The notes beneath the pieces were generated by a model. The model was not told where the DNA came from. It searched no databases and worked only from the letters and a program-made list of their open reading frames with translations. Positions 16,437 through 25,102 of a stretch of DNA of 64,000 nt are shown piece after piece. The DNA comes from Polyangiaceae bacterium. GTDB lineage: Bacteria > Myxococcota_A > Polyangia > Polyangiales > Polyangiaceae. Both the position numbers and the translations under genes were made by a program. Location of the stretch: contig JAWKRG010000006.1 of assembly GCA_041389725.1 (NCBI GenBank), forward strand, positions 558,001-622,000, read 5' to 3'. The first letter of the stretch is position 1, and every line of letters starts with the position of its first letter.

Positions 16437-17464
16437 TGAAACCGGCCTCCAAAAAGCAGCAGTCCCGAGTCACGACTCGCCACGGGCGTCACGCGCAGCG
16501 CGGTCGTGTCGCTGGGGGCGGTGAAATAGAGCACCGCCCCTGCCACCAAGGCGGCGCCACCGACACCGAAGGCGATGTTGCTGACCAGTGCTGCGTCCTT
16601 CGCGTCCTCGGTCAGGGAAACGCCCTTGGGATCGTCGCAAACGTTGCCGCGGGGGCAGAACGCCTTGGCGTCGTCGTTCTTGTTGATGGCCGACAGACCG
16701 AACACACCGCCGACGACGACCCCGGCCACGCCAACGCCACCCAACACGAGCCCGAGGGTGCGCTGTCCGTCCCCCGTACCCGTGTCCCGCGGCGGAGGCA
16801 CACTGGGCGGGGGCGATGGCGTTGGAGGTGCGGCGGCAGGGACGGGTTCCGGGGCGGGGTCGGGCGCGGCGGTCGCAGAAGCTTCGGCGCTCAGGGCCGG
16901 GATCTTGACGCTGGCTTTCTCACCGTCCTTGACCACGACCTGGGTCGTGAAGGATTCGTAGCCTGCCGCGCTGGCAACGATCGTGTGCGTGCCAGCGTCC
17001 ATCGGGACGGACACGCCATACACGGCAGGGTTCAGCGTGACGCTACCGCGCTCGACCACCAAGCCGGATATCGCGCGCGTGGCTGGATCGATTTCCACGA
17101 CGAGCTTGCCCAAACGGGGCTCGAGCAGCGACGCGCGCTTTTCCCCGGCGTCGGCACGATCCGATTGGCCCGCGGCACGCGCCATGCTGGCGCCCTCACG
17201 GAAGGTCGCCCAAGCGCTGGCGAGCCGGCCTGAGCGCTCGTAGCAGTCCCCCAGATAGAGCAAAGTACCAATGGCAGGATCGATGCGCTGGCTCTGCTCG
17301 AACTTCGCGCAAGCCTCGCTGAACTTGCTCTCGTGCATCAAGCGCTGTGCAGCATCGAACAACGCCTCCGCGGCGGCCTTGTCGCTAGCAGACTGAGCGC
17401 GCACCGAGGGCGCCACGACGCCCGCGGCGGCTGCGATGCAAATGAGGAGCGATCCGCGCGTCAT
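16433..17464 (-). CDS. Secreted TPR protein with PEGA-like domain and membrane segments
   Basis: A 343-residue protein with signal peptide (about 1-24, VRAQ), then TPR-like helices (AAEALFDAAQRLMHESKFSE, PAIGTLLYLGDCYERSGR), a PEGA-like beta domain (about 115-190: YGVSVPMDAGTHTIVASAAGYE), a Pro-rich linker, and two hydrophobic segments near the C-terminus (GLVLGGVGVAGVVVGGVFG; AFGVGGAALVAGAVLYF). This architecture is frequent in Myxococcota next to protein kinases; its function is unknown. ATG 17464 is preferred to GTG 17470. It is followed by the cysteine-rich lipoprotein with ATGA overlap and preceded by a kinase gene 78 bases away. Confidence 0.75.
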   Translation of the reverse strand: MTRGSLLICIAAAAGVVAPSVRAQSASDKAAAEALFDAAQRLMHESKFSEACAKFEQSQRIDPAIGTLLYLGDCYERSGRLASAWATFREGASMARAAGQSDRADAGEKRASLLEPRLGKLVVEIDPATRAISGLVVERGSVTLNPAVYGVSVPMDAGTHTIVASAAGYESFTTQVVVKDGEKASVKIPALSAEASATAAPDPAPEPVPAAAPPTPSPPPSVPPPRDTGTGDGQRTLGLVLGGVGVAGVVVGGVFGLSAINKNDDAKAFCPRGNVCDDPKGVSLTEDAKDAALVSNIAFGVGGAALVAGAVLYFTAPSDTTALRVTPVASRDSGLLLFGGRFQ

Positions 17465-17504
17465 CTTCACTCTACGACTGCCTCTGATCTGGTCCCGCCA
17501 AGGA

Positions 17505-17547
17505 CTGCTGACCTCATGCTAGCCAAGCCTGCTGACCCCATGCTAGC
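17505..17547. repeat. Short direct repeat at the kinase 3' end
   Basis: CTGCTGACCTCATGCTAGC (17505-17523) recurs as CTGCTGACCCCATGCTAGC (17529-17547), 18 of 19 bases identical, period 24. The second copy spans the kinase stop codon at 17543-17545. Because the copies differ by one base and share flanking CAAG-like spacing, this looks like a local tandem duplication, not a chance match. Confidence 0.7.
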
Positions 17548-19024
17548 GGCGGCCACCGAATTGAGTCGGAACCGCAGGCGGCTTCGTGCCCGACGCCGGC
17601 TTGGGCTTGCTCACTTGGGGTTTCACGCTCGGTCGCGCCGCTTTCGCTGCTGCGCTCGCTGCCGGCGCAGCGACCGCCGCATCTACGGTGTCGCTGTCGT
17701 CTTGGTCTTGGCTGCTGCCGCTGGGCACGGGAGCCGGCTCCGGCGCGACCTCGGGCAGCGAGCTGGTGCTGACGGCAGGCGGCGCCGCGGGCTGCGGTTC
17801 CCCCTGGTTGGGCGCGCCCGAGGCGCCGTTCGCCGTCGTGCGCGCGACGCCGAAGGCGACGACGCTGCCCGCGACCAGCGCGCCAACCGCGACTGCACCA
17901 AGCATGCGCCGGCGCGCGCGGGGCGGTTGGGAGAGTTCTCGATCTCGGGTCTTGCCCCAAGGCGCCATCGTGTTCCCGCCACTTCCCTCGCGGGCACCGG
18001 CGGGCTCACTCGCGACCGTGGCGTGCAGTGCGGCGTCGCCGCTGGACGAGGCGAGCGCGGGCTCCACCGCCAGCATCGGCGTTCGCTCCGTGGCCGGGCC
18101 GGGCAGGCGTGCTTCCGACGCCGACAGGATGCGGGAAGCCCTCTGCACGTGGATCGCCATGGTCGGCGCAAACTCGGCGAGGTTCGTCGCGAACTCCGCC
18201 ACGGAGGAGTAGCGGTCGTTGCGGTCCTTGGCCAAGGCGCGCATGACCACCGTCGCTAGACCCGCTGGCACTTCTTTGCGCAGGTCGCGTAGCGGAGGCG
18301 GATGTTCGTTGAGCAGGGCCGAGCACAGCTGCGGCAACGACTCCGCGACGTAGGGCGGTCTCCCTGACAACAACTGGTACAGGATTGCCCCGAGCGACCA
18401 GATGTCCGTGCGCACATCCACGTTCTTCGCCGAGTGCATCTGCTCGGGAGACATGTAGAGGGGCGATCCGATCAACGCCGCCGTGCTGGTCAACGCCAAG
18501 TCGTCCATCGAGCTGCCGGGCAAAGACTTCGAGATCCCGAAATCCAAGACCTTGACGATGCGAGAACCGTCGGCCTTGCGATGCAGATAGAGGTTCGCCG
18601 GTTTCAAATCCCGATGGATGATGCCTGCCGCGTGAGCCTCGGCAACGGCTTCGCAGGCCTGCAGCAGGTAGCCGACCGCCTCGGCGACTGGGAGCGGGCC
18701 CGCACGGAGTTCGTCGGACAGATCGTTGCCGTCCAAGAACTCCATCACCATGTACGGCGCGCCGTCCTCCAGCGCGCCGACATCGATGACCCGCGCCACG
18801 TGCTCGCTCGTGATCTTGACGGCGGCTCGCGCCTCGCGCCGGAATCGCTCCGCGGCTTCTTGATGTTCCGCAACTTCGGGAAGCAGGAACTTCACGGCAA
18901 CGCGTTGGTCCAGGTCCTTGTGCCGAGCCGCCACCACCACTCCCATGCCACCCTCGCCGAGGATCTCATCGACCTCGTACTTGCCAGCCAGTAGCTGACC
19001 GCGCTTCACGGGAGACGAACCCAT
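17543..19024 (-). CDS. Ser/Thr protein kinase with C-terminal membrane segment
   Basis: A 493-residue Hanks-type kinase. The catalytic domain (about 16-285) has a glycine loop GEGGMGVV (23-30), Lys45 in AVKFL, HRDLKPAN with catalytic D139, and the D161-F-G metal motif, so it should be active. PLYMSPEQM and DIWSLGAILYQLL complete the set. A juxtamembrane linker leads to a hydrophobic segment (MLGAVAVGALVAGSVVAFGVA, about 375-395) and a Ser/Pro/Ala-rich tail of about 95 residues outside the membrane with no recognised sensor. The start ATG has GAGGGGG upstream. It is the first gene of a three-gene minus-strand unit with the TPR protein and the cysteine-rich lipoprotein, which could be partners or substrates. 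Confidence 0.93.
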   Translation of the reverse strand: MGSSPVKRGQLLAGKYEVDEILGEGGMGVVVAARHKDLDQRVAVKFLLPEVAEHQEAAERFRREARAAVKITSEHVARVIDVGALEDGAPYMVMEFLDGNDLSDELRAGPLPVAEAVGYLLQACEAVAEAHAAGIIHRDLKPANLYLHRKADGSRIVKVLDFGISKSLPGSSMDDLALTSTAALIGSPLYMSPEQMHSAKNVDVRTDIWSLGAILYQLLSGRPPYVAESLPQLCSALLNEHPPPLRDLRKEVPAGLATVVMRALAKDRNDRYSSVAEFATNLAEFAPTMAIHVQRASRILSASEARLPGPATERTPMLAVEPALASSSGDAALHATVASEPAGAREGSGGNTMAPWGKTRDRELSQPPRARRRMLGAVAVGALVAGSVVAFGVARTTANGASGAPNQGEPQPAAPPAVSTSSLPEVAPEPAPVPSGSSQDQDDSDTVDAAVAAPAASAAAKAARPSVKPQVSKPKPASGTKPPAVPTQFGGRR

Positions 19025-19147
19025 AACCCCCTCATACTAGACTAATTTCCAGGCGTGTCGAAACGCTCGGATGATCTTTCCGCACGACCACATCTACCCA
19101 CACGCGGAGGGGGCGCCGGTCCCCGGGAGCGCTGCCAGAGCGCGAAC

Positions 19148-19702
19148 CTAGCGTCGCTCTTCTTCGGGGCGATAGGCTGGGAACGGGTTCTTCCACCAGC
19201 GGTCACCCGTGCGGCGGTACACGGTGAGGCGCGCGAGATCGATCCCCAGGGTAAATGCGAGGTGCTGACCTTCGTTGGTGCCCCGACCCCCTGTGGCGCT
19301 CAGGGTCAGGCCCCAGGGCGCGCCCAGGTTCAGCGTCGCCATCAGGCCGGTGGAACCAGGCCCCCACCAGCGCTGGTAGCCCCCGAGATCCAAAGCCGCA
19401 CCGAAGTCCCCGTTCACGTAGCCACGCGTCGCGGTTCGAGCGAGCAGACCCACGTCCGAGCCTTGGCCAAAGAACGTCTGCATACGGAAGCCGCCGCCCA
19501 CCATCAGAAAACCCGAAGGCGGGGTGCCGATACCGGTATCTAGCTGGAGGGTTGGAACCCAAGAGCGATCCTCTTTCGGAACCTCCACTGTGCCGGCGCC
19601 ACCGCCGAGGTAGAGCCAGCTCGACACGTCCGCCCGCGCGGCACGGGGAAGCAGCAGCGTGGCCGCCACACCCAGCAAGACCGAACCCAGACGAATCCGC
19701 AC
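19148..19702 (-). CDS. Predicted outer-membrane beta-barrel protein
   Basis: A 184-residue protein with a GTG start at 19702 and a clear Sec signal peptide (cleavage near ARA-D). The mature part alternates hydrophobic and polar residues with many aromatic-glycine strands (SSWLYLGGGAGTVEV, FLMVGGGFRMQTFFGQG, NGDFGAALDLGGYQRWWG, GLMATLNLGAPWGLTLSAT), the pattern of a small beta barrel of about eight strands. No family name can be given. It lies 123 bases upstream of the kinase gene on the same strand but without tight spacing, so co-transcription is uncertain. Confidence 0.7.
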   Translation of the reverse strand: MRIRLGSVLLGVAATLLLPRAARADVSSWLYLGGGAGTVEVPKEDRSWVPTLQLDTGIGTPPSGFLMVGGGFRMQTFFGQGSDVGLLARTATRGYVNGDFGAALDLGGYQRWWGPGSTGLMATLNLGAPWGLTLSATGGRGTNEGQHLAFTLGIDLARLTVYRRTGDRWWKNPFPAYRPEEERR

Positions 19703-19795
19703 GGGCCGGAGCTACCATGCCCGGGTCGGAAGATAAACAGAATGTGGGGCCTGGATGTCGGGGCCCGGTCGCTGCCACGCCTCGGTCGGCTGGAC

Positions 19796-20503
19796 TCACT
19801 CCCGAGTCGCGAGTACCCGCTGCGCCACCAAGCTTGCCACGCGGCGGTCGAAGAGCAGGCCGTTGTGGCCGCAGCCCTCGACCAGGACGCGCTGCCCGTG
19901 ACCGAACACAGCTGGCTCCGTGATCACGGTGTCATCCCCCGCCGCCACGGACAAATGCGGAATCGCCAGGTTGGGGCGCTCCGCCAAGCGACGCAAGACG
20001 CGCGAATCCGGCGTGATGTCCCGACCGGCGGTAGTGGGCATGAAGCGCGCCGTCCTCGTGCCGTTGAAGGGACTGCCGAGGGAGATGGTCTGTACGATCC
20101 GCGGGTCGCCGCCGAGCTCCTGAACGAACCACCGCGCGACGACGCCGCCCAAGCTGTGCCCGACCAGATGAAGGCGCGCGCGCGAAGGTAGCGAGGCAAG
20201 GACACGTCCAAGCCGGCGCGCGACTGAGTGGACACCTGGTCCCGGCGGGTAGGAGAAGGACGCCGTGTGCGCCTCCGCTGTCTTCTCGATGTACTGACTG
20301 AGCGGACGGAGCACGCCGGCACTGGCAAACAACCCATGCAGAAGCACGACTACGTCTTCGCGCTCGAGCGCAACGCTGGGCGATGCTCCGTTGACGTCGC
20401 GCGCCATCAGCGCCGCCTGACGCGCGAAAGCCAGAGCTTCCTTGCCGATCACCGTGAGCCGGCGACGGCTGCCTTCCGAGGGCAGGACGTGGTCGAAGCT
20501 CAT
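19796..20503 (-). CDS. Alpha/beta hydrolase, triacylglycerol lipase-like
   Basis: A 235-residue hydrolase. The nucleophile elbow GHSLG has Ser117; the oxyanion segment is VVLLHGLFASAG; the likely acid is Asp in AAGDDTVI, and the histidine is in GCGHNGLLFD near the C-terminus. SLGSPFNGTRTA is typical of lipase class 2 proteins related to PGAP1 and EstA/LipA. ATG 20503 is chosen because the longer frame to 20713 would run through the divergent thioesterase gene. No signal peptide is visible, so it may be cytoplasmic or peripheral. Substrate unknown. Confidence 0.85.
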   Translation of the reverse strand: MSFDHVLPSEGSRRRLTVIGKEALAFARQAALMARDVNGASPSVALEREDVVVLLHGLFASAGVLRPLSQYIEKTAEAHTASFSYPPGPGVHSVARRLGRVLASLPSRARLHLVGHSLGGVVARWFVQELGGDPRIVQTISLGSPFNGTRTARFMPTTAGRDITPDSRVLRRLAERPNLAIPHLSVAAGDDTVITEPAVFGHGQRVLVEGCGHNGLLFDRRVASLVAQRVLATRE

Positions 20504-20597
20504 TGCATGGAGGAAATAGCTCCATCTTCGACCGCTGGCAGCTTTTTGACGCGGGGGGCGTGGCCGAAGACTCTGCTTCGCACTAGCGTGACCCGAA

Positions 20598-21014
20598 ATG
20601 TCCGCGACCCAGCCCCGGATTGCGAAACGATTTACGCACCATTTCGACGTAGTCAGCAGCGACATCGACGAGTTGGGGCATGCGGGCAACGTAGCCTGGG
20701 TGCGCTGGGTCAACGACGCGGCTACGGCTCATTCGCGGTCTGTGGGGCTCGATCTGCCCGCGTACCTTGAGCTTGGACTGCTCTGGGTCGTGCGACGCCA
20801 CGACATCGAGTACCTGGCACCGGCGCTCGTGGGCGACGCGATCGACGCCACCACTTGGATCGACGACGTGCACGGGGCGACGAGTACGCGCAAGACCGAG
20901 TTCCACCACGCCGGGCGGCTCCTGGCCCGGGCCAGCACCACCTGGGCATTGTTGCGCATCGATACGGGTCGACCCACGCGCATCCCGGCCGAGTTGATTC
21001 GACGCTACGAGTGA
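20598..21014 (+). CDS. Acyl-CoA thioesterase, hotdog fold (YbgC/FadM type)
   Basis: A 138-residue single hotdog domain that would hydrolyse acyl-CoA thioesters. The catalytic-helix pattern DIDELGHAGNVAWVRWVND matches the YbgC/FadM signature D-x-x-x-x-GH-x-N-x-x-Y-x-x-W, with the Asp preserved and the Tyr replaced by Val. The beta strands (LLWVVRRHDIEYLAPALVGD; KTEFHHAGRLLARASTTWALL) follow. It diverges from the lipase gene with a 94-base gap and converges on the CPBP protease gene. The chain length it prefers is unknown. Confidence 0.88.
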   Translation: MSATQPRIAKRFTHHFDVVSSDIDELGHAGNVAWVRWVNDAATAHSRSVGLDLPAYLELGLLWVVRRHDIEYLAPALVGDAIDATTWIDDVHGATSTRKTEFHHAGRLLARASTTWALLRIDTGRPTRIPAELIRRYE

Positions 21015-21030
21015 CGGCACGTGACGGAAC

Positions 21031-21990
21031 TCAGTTCGCGTGTCGCCGCCGCGTCGCCAGATGCAGACCGAGGGTGGCCAGGGCGCTCACGGCGGCAGCG
21101 ACGATCAACAACGTGGGCATGCCGTACTTGAGTGGGAAGGCTTCGCTGACGACCCAACGACGAGCCGTCGCCAGTGACGCAGTGTTGAACAGCACGTGCA
21201 GCACGACCGCACACCACACGTTGCCGCCGAGGTGACGCGCCAGCCCAGTGGCGAAACCGAGCCCGAATGCGCTCACCGCGCGCACGATGCCCAAGCCACC
21301 GGGGGTATCCATGTGTAGATAGCCGAAAACAGCTCCCACCAGCAGCGTCGCAAGGCCCCCGTCGCGCAGATGTGCAGCCGTGCCCTTGATCGTGCGGAGC
21401 CCCCAGCCGTCGGTGATCACGCCCGCAGGCAACGCCGTCGAATCCGCCGGCTCGAGGGGCTGACGCGACGCCATCACGCGCGCAGTGACACGCTGCAGCC
21501 AGGTCCAGAGTGCGCCACGGAAGAGCAGCTCTTCGGCGATCGGCGAGATCACGGCGCCCCACAACAGCGTCAGCAGCGCTGGGCTCTGAACCAGAGCGCG
21601 CCCGAACTCCCCGGTGCTCTGCTGAGCCAGCGCGCGTCCCCCGCGGCGCAGCTCGTCGAGCAATGTGGGCAGAGCGATCGCGATCGCCGCGGCGCTCACG
21701 AGAACGTAGGCGGGTAGAGCGAGACCTGCGCTCAGCGCCAAGCCCCGCGCGCTCGGGCGTCCCAGCCCCAGGGCCGCGCGTGGCTCGGGCAACACGACCC
21801 AAGCGATGCCCAGCCCAATCAGCGTGGCGACTACCGCTACCGCAGCGAGGTACGCCTGCAGCGAGAGCGTGTTGGCAAAGCTGTCGGGGAGCAGATAGAC
21901 GGCGTAGCGCGCCAAGAGGCGGAAGAGGACGAGCCAGGCCACGGCGACGAGACCGTGCAGCAACAGATGCTTCGCGCGGGTCGACGACAC
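21031..21990 (-). CDS. CPBP family intramembrane metalloprotease
   Basis: A 319-residue polytopic membrane protein with about seven hydrophobic segments. The four Abi/CAAX motifs are present: E153-E154-x3-R158 (SPIAEELLFRG), H226 in FGYLHMD, and H265-x3-N269 (VLHVLFNT). These residues line an intramembrane active site in Rce1-type proteases; bacterial members act on diverse membrane peptides or are linked to bacteriocin immunity. The start is GTG 21990, 6 bases after the oxyR stop, so it is probably co-transcribed with oxyR on the minus strand. Substrate unknown. Confidence 0.88.
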   Translation of the reverse strand: MSSTRAKHLLLHGLVAVAWLVLFRLLARYAVYLLPDSFANTLSLQAYLAAVAVVATLIGLGIAWVVLPEPRAALGLGRPSARGLALSAGLALPAYVLVSAAAIAIALPTLLDELRRGGRALAQQSTGEFGRALVQSPALLTLLWGAVISPIAEELLFRGALWTWLQRVTARVMASRQPLEPADSTALPAGVITDGWGLRTIKGTAAHLRDGGLATLLVGAVFGYLHMDTPGGLGIVRAVSAFGLGFATGLARHLGGNVWCAVVLHVLFNTASLATARRWVVSEAFPLKYGMPTLLIVAAAVSALATLGLHLATRRRHAN

Positions 21991-21996
21991 GTGGCC

Positions 21997-22950
21997 TCAG
22001 GTCGGCGCCAAGACCGCGCGGCGCTGGCTGCGCTGCGTGACGCTTGCGGGCAGCTCCGCCAGCAGCGACTCGACGATGGCGTCGCCGATGGGGCGGCGCA
22101 AGTGCTCGCGCGCGTGGACGAAGCTGACTTCACGCACCGGCGTCGGAGCGGCAAAGGGCCGTACGCGCTGCAGTTGGCGCTTTTGCAGCCTTTCAACGGA
22201 AAGTGCCGGCAAAACGGTGACGCCAAAACCGCGATCCACCAGCTGGACCAAGGTCTCGAAGCTGCCGCTCTCGAAGCGCACACCGTCGCTGCTGGTGCTG
22301 CGCCGGTCGATGCGACAGAGCTGCATGACCTGCGTTCGAAAGCAATGCCCCTCGGCCATCAGCCACAGGTGCTCGCCTACCAGATCCGACTGGCGCAGGA
22401 GCTTCTTCTTGGCCAATGCGTGCTTCGGGCTGAGATAGGCGTAGAGCGGCTCTTGAAACAGGACGCGCTCATGAATCCCCGAGGTATCGAGAGGCGTCGC
22501 CGCCAGGCCGCCATCGAGTTGGTCTGACAGCAGTCGTTCGATCAGAACGCTGGTCTGCGTCTCTTCGACGACGAGCTCCACTTCGGGAAACGCAGCGCAG
22601 AACCGAGGTAGCAATAGCGGAAGCAGCGTGGTCGCGAGGGTCGGAATCACGCCCAGCCGGTAGCGACCCGACAGGGGCCGTTCGTGGGTCACGATGTCGC
22701 GAAAGCGATCTACCTCGCGCAGCACCACCCGCGCCTGCTGCAGCAACTCGACCCCCGCTTCCGTTGGCACCACGGGTTGCTGCGAGCGATCGAAGATGGC
22801 AAGCCCGAGCAGATCTTCCGCCTTCTGCACTTGCATGCTGAGGGCGGGTTGGGAAACGTGACTCAGCTCGGCAGCACCTCGAAATGAGCGTTGGCTTTCG
22901 ACCGCGACCAGGTAGCGCAGTTGAGTCAGGGTCAGAGCCGATAAGTCCAT
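21997..22950 (-). CDS. oxyR: OxyR-type hydrogen peroxide-sensing LysR regulator
   Basis: A 317-residue LysR-family protein. The N-terminal winged helix (TLTQLRYLVAVESQRSFRGA; HVSQPALSMQVQKAEDLLG) is followed by the inducer domain. C203 and C212 sit in GHCFRTQVMQLC with the same nine-residue spacing as the redox pair C199/C208 of E. coli OxyR, and the flanking GHC-x-R-x-Q matches. It is therefore likely to sense peroxide through a disulfide. ATG 22950 is chosen because LTLTQLRYL follows as in the family. It lies divergent from rubrerythrin across 247 bases and is followed by a CPBP protease gene. Confidence 0.92.
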   Translation of the reverse strand: MDLSALTLTQLRYLVAVESQRSFRGAAELSHVSQPALSMQVQKAEDLLGLAIFDRSQQPVVPTEAGVELLQQARVVLREVDRFRDIVTHERPLSGRYRLGVIPTLATTLLPLLLPRFCAAFPEVELVVEETQTSVLIERLLSDQLDGGLAATPLDTSGIHERVLFQEPLYAYLSPKHALAKKKLLRQSDLVGEHLWLMAEGHCFRTQVMQLCRIDRRSTSSDGVRFESGSFETLVQLVDRGFGVTVLPALSVERLQKRQLQRVRPFAAPTPVREVSFVHAREHLRRPIGDAIVESLLAELPASVTQRSQRRAVLAPT

Positions 22951-23197
22951 GTGATACGCCGATTGGTTCTTCGCATTGGCAGCGCCGCCAGATCTGTCGC
23001 ACGGTAGCCCAAGGACGACGAGGCCTCGCCCCGCCGCCCTGAAATCGACAACATTTTTGAAGACTTGCAGCGCCAACCCCGGCACCGGGCCCGGCCCACC
23101 GACTTGGGGTTCCCTCCGCGGCGGAAGCTTCCTAGGGTGCGGCGCTCGACAGGCCACTGGCGCCCCGGATCTCCGCGGCGCGTATGGAGGACAAAAG
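22951..23197. promoter_or_regulatory. oxyR-rubrerythrin divergent intergenic region
   Basis: This 247-base gap must hold the promoters of both oxyR (minus) and rubrerythrin (plus) and, by analogy with other LysR loci, an OxyR operator. The one AT-rich patch is at about 23038-23065 (GAAATCGACAACATTTTTGA). I could not identify a convincing ATAG-type OxyR box by eye. The rubrerythrin ribosome-binding site GGAGG (23186-23190) lies 7 bases before its ATG. Confidence 0.5.
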
Positions 23198-23617
23198 ATG
23201 CCCAAGCTCGACGGAACCAAGACCCACACCCACCTGAAGGAAGCCTTCGCCGGCGAGTCGCAAGCGAATCGCCGCTACCTCTACTTCGCCAAGGTGGCCG
23301 ACGTAGAAGGCTACCCGGAGGTCGCGGGACTGTTCAAGGACACTGCCGATGGCGAGACGGGTCACGCCCACGGGCACTTGGACTTCTTGAAGCAGGTCGG
23401 CGATCCGGCCACCGGCAAGAAGATCGGTGCCACCAAGGACAACCTGGCGGCCGCGGTCGCGGGCGAGACTCACGAGTACGAAACGATGTACCCGGGCTTC
23501 GCCAAGACCGCACGAGAAGAAGGCTTCGACGAGATCGCGGAATGGTTCGAGACCCTCGCCAAGGCCGAGAAGAGCCACGCCGGGCGTTTCCAGAAAGCGC
23601 TCGATACGCTCGACTGA
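23198..23617 (+). CDS. Rubrerythrin-like diiron protein (no rubredoxin domain)
   Basis: A 139-residue protein; it lacks the C-terminal rubredoxin domain of classical rubrerythrins. The four-helix bundle keeps the expected diiron ligands: E20 in AGESQA, E53 and H56 in GETGHAHGH, E90 and E93 in AGETHEYETMY, E124 and H127 in AEKSH. Rubrerythrins reduce hydrogen peroxide to water using electrons passed from redox partners. ATG 23198 has GGAGG 7 bases upstream. It is divergent from oxyR and is followed by a terminator hairpin, then a GlpC-like Fe-S protein and DUF3501. Those two are plausible electron partners. Confidence 0.92.
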   Translation: MPKLDGTKTHTHLKEAFAGESQANRRYLYFAKVADVEGYPEVAGLFKDTADGETGHAHGHLDFLKQVGDPATGKKIGATKDNLAAAVAGETHEYETMYPGFAKTAREEGFDEIAEWFETLAKAEKSHAGRFQKALDTLD

Positions 23618-23679
23618 CGCGTGCTCGATCAGCCATGCCGGGCGGATGACTGATACGAACAGTCCCCGGCAAGCCAAGG

Positions 23680-23717
23680 CCACCGGTCGCGCACGCCGTG
23701 CGACCGGTGGTTTTTTT
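23680..23717 (+). terminator. Strong intrinsic terminator after rubrerythrin
   Basis: An 11-bp perfect stem, CCACCGGTCGC (23680-23690) and GCGACCGGTGG (23700-23710), encloses a 9-base loop and runs straight into TTTTTTT (23711-23717). It is the only hairpin in the window followed by a long T run. It lies 62 bases after the rubrerythrin stop and 30 bases before the ATG of the Fe-S protein, leaving little room for a promoter of the latter, so read-through or attenuation is likely. Confidence 0.9.
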
Positions 23718-23746
23718 CGTTCGTTGCGTTTCCAAGGATCTTGTCC

Positions 23747-25102
23747 ATGAGTCACATTCCCCGCGAACCCACTGCCCCGCCCGCCTTCGACCCCAACCAC
23801 GAGCGCTACTGGGACGCGCGCGATCTGGAGGCAGAACTGCGGCGCACCTATCAGATCTGCCACGAATGCCGCATGTGTGTGACCTACTGCGGCTCGTTTC
23901 CGATCCTGTTCGACGCCATCGACGCCGACATCGACGCGGGTCGCGCCGAGGGAGCCGAGGCGGTGACCGCTGAGGTCGTGCGCAAAGTCACCGACCACTG
24001 TTGGCAGTGCAAGCTCTGCTACATCAAGTGCCCCTACACGCCCGACGAGAAGGCCCGGGAGCTGCTCGACTTCCCTCGCCTGATGGCGCGCGAGAAGGCG
24101 CAACGCGCGCGACGCGACGGGATTCCATTGGTCGACCGGGTCCTGGGCGAGCCGCGCCTGCTCGGGGCACTCGGCTCGGGCATCAATGCGGCGCCCGCCA
24201 ACTTCGTCAACGCGAACCGACTGGCTCGCAAGCTGACGGAGAAGGTGGCCGGCATCAGCGCCGATTTCCCGCTGCCGCCCATGGCCAAGACGCCCTTCGG
24301 CAGCTGGTTTGCGACGCGACAGCCCGCGGCGGATGCCGGCGAGGCCGGCAAGGTGGTGCTCTTCGCCACTTGCTACGGCGAATACAACTTCCCTGACGTC
24401 CCGCGCGCGGCGGTCCAGGTTCTGGAACACAACGGCTTCGAGGTGCTGTTGCCGGACCCCGTGGACTGCTGCGGCATGCCGAACCTCGACGGCGGCGACG
24501 TCGCTGCTGCCAAAGAGAAGATGGCGCGCAACGTGAGGGGCATGCTGCCGTTGGTGCGCCAGGGCTACAAGATCGTCACCCCAGGCCCCACCTGTGGCTA
24601 CACCATGAAACAGGAGTGGCCGGTGTACTTGGCCAGCGACGAAGCCAAGGAAGTCGCGGCGGCAACGCGGGACTTGATGGAGTTCTTGGACGAGCTGCGG
24701 CGTGAAAAGCGCTTGCGCAAAGACTTCCAGCGCGGACTGGGCAAAGTGGCGTACCACGCGGCATGCCACCTGCGCGCGCAGAAGATCGCGCTACCTGGCG
24801 CGCGATTGCTCGGGCTCCTGCCCGAGACGGAGGTTCGCTCCGTCGAGCGTTGCTCGGCGGTGGATGGCACGTGGGGCATGAAAGCGGAGTACTACGCCGA
24901 GGGACGTCGCTATGCGCGGCGTATGGCCACCGCTCTTGCGCCCGAGGATGACGAGCCGGACGTGATCGTCACCGATTGCAGCCTCGCCGGACAGCGCATC
25001 TTGGCGGAGAACGGAGTCTCCGCACTGCACCCCATCGTGGCCCTGCGCGACGCCTACGACATCGAGGCAGGGGCTCGGCCCCTCGAAACGGAGAAGGCAT
25101 GA
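23747..25102 (+). CDS. GlpC/HdrD-like Fe-S oxidoreductase
   Basis: A 451-residue protein with two 4Fe-4S motifs near the N-terminus: C38-x2-C41-x2-C44-x3-C48 (CHECRMCVTYC) and C85-x2-C88-x2-C91-x3-C95 (CWQCKLCYIKC). Two CCG-type domains follow (VLFATCYGEYNFPDVP, DPVDCCGMPNLDGGD; then YHAACHLRAQKI, VTDCSLAG). This layout is shared by GlpC and HdrD, electron-carrying subunits of membrane or soluble oxidoreductases. ATG 23747 is chosen over TTG 23741. The gene sits between rubrerythrin and DUF3501, a neighbourhood known in other Proteobacteria, and overlaps DUF3501 by ATGA. It probably feeds electrons to rubrerythrin, but this is inference. Confidence 0.88.
   Translation: MSHIPREPTAPPAFDPNHERYWDARDLEAELRRTYQICHECRMCVTYCGSFPILFDAIDADIDAGRAEGAEAVTAEVVRKVTDHCWQCKLCYIKCPYTPDEKARELLDFPRLMAREKAQRARRDGIPLVDRVLGEPRLLGALGSGINAAPANFVNANRLARKLTEKVAGISADFPLPPMAKTPFGSWFATRQPAADAGEAGKVVLFATCYGEYNFPDVPRAAVQVLEHNGFEVLLPDPVDCCGMPNLDGGDVAAAKEKMARNVRGMLPLVRQGYKIVTPGPTCGYTMKQEWPVYLASDEAKEVAAATRDLMEFLDELRREKRLRKDFQRGLGKVAYHAACHLRAQKIALPGARLLGLLPETEVRSVERCSAVDGTWGMKAEYYAEGRRYARRMATALAPEDDEPDVIVTDCSLAGQRILAENGVSALHPIVALRDAYDIEAGARPLETEKA

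Noticed and set aside
18985..19060. Sigma-70 promoter for the kinase (TTCGAC-17-TAGTAT on minus)
   Set aside because: The -35 is poor and the implied transcript would begin at or inside the ribosome-binding site.
21997..23229. N-terminal extension of OxyR to 23229
   Set aside because: The extra 93 codons overlap the rubrerythrin promoter and start; OxyR homologues begin at the MDLSALTLTQL equivalent.
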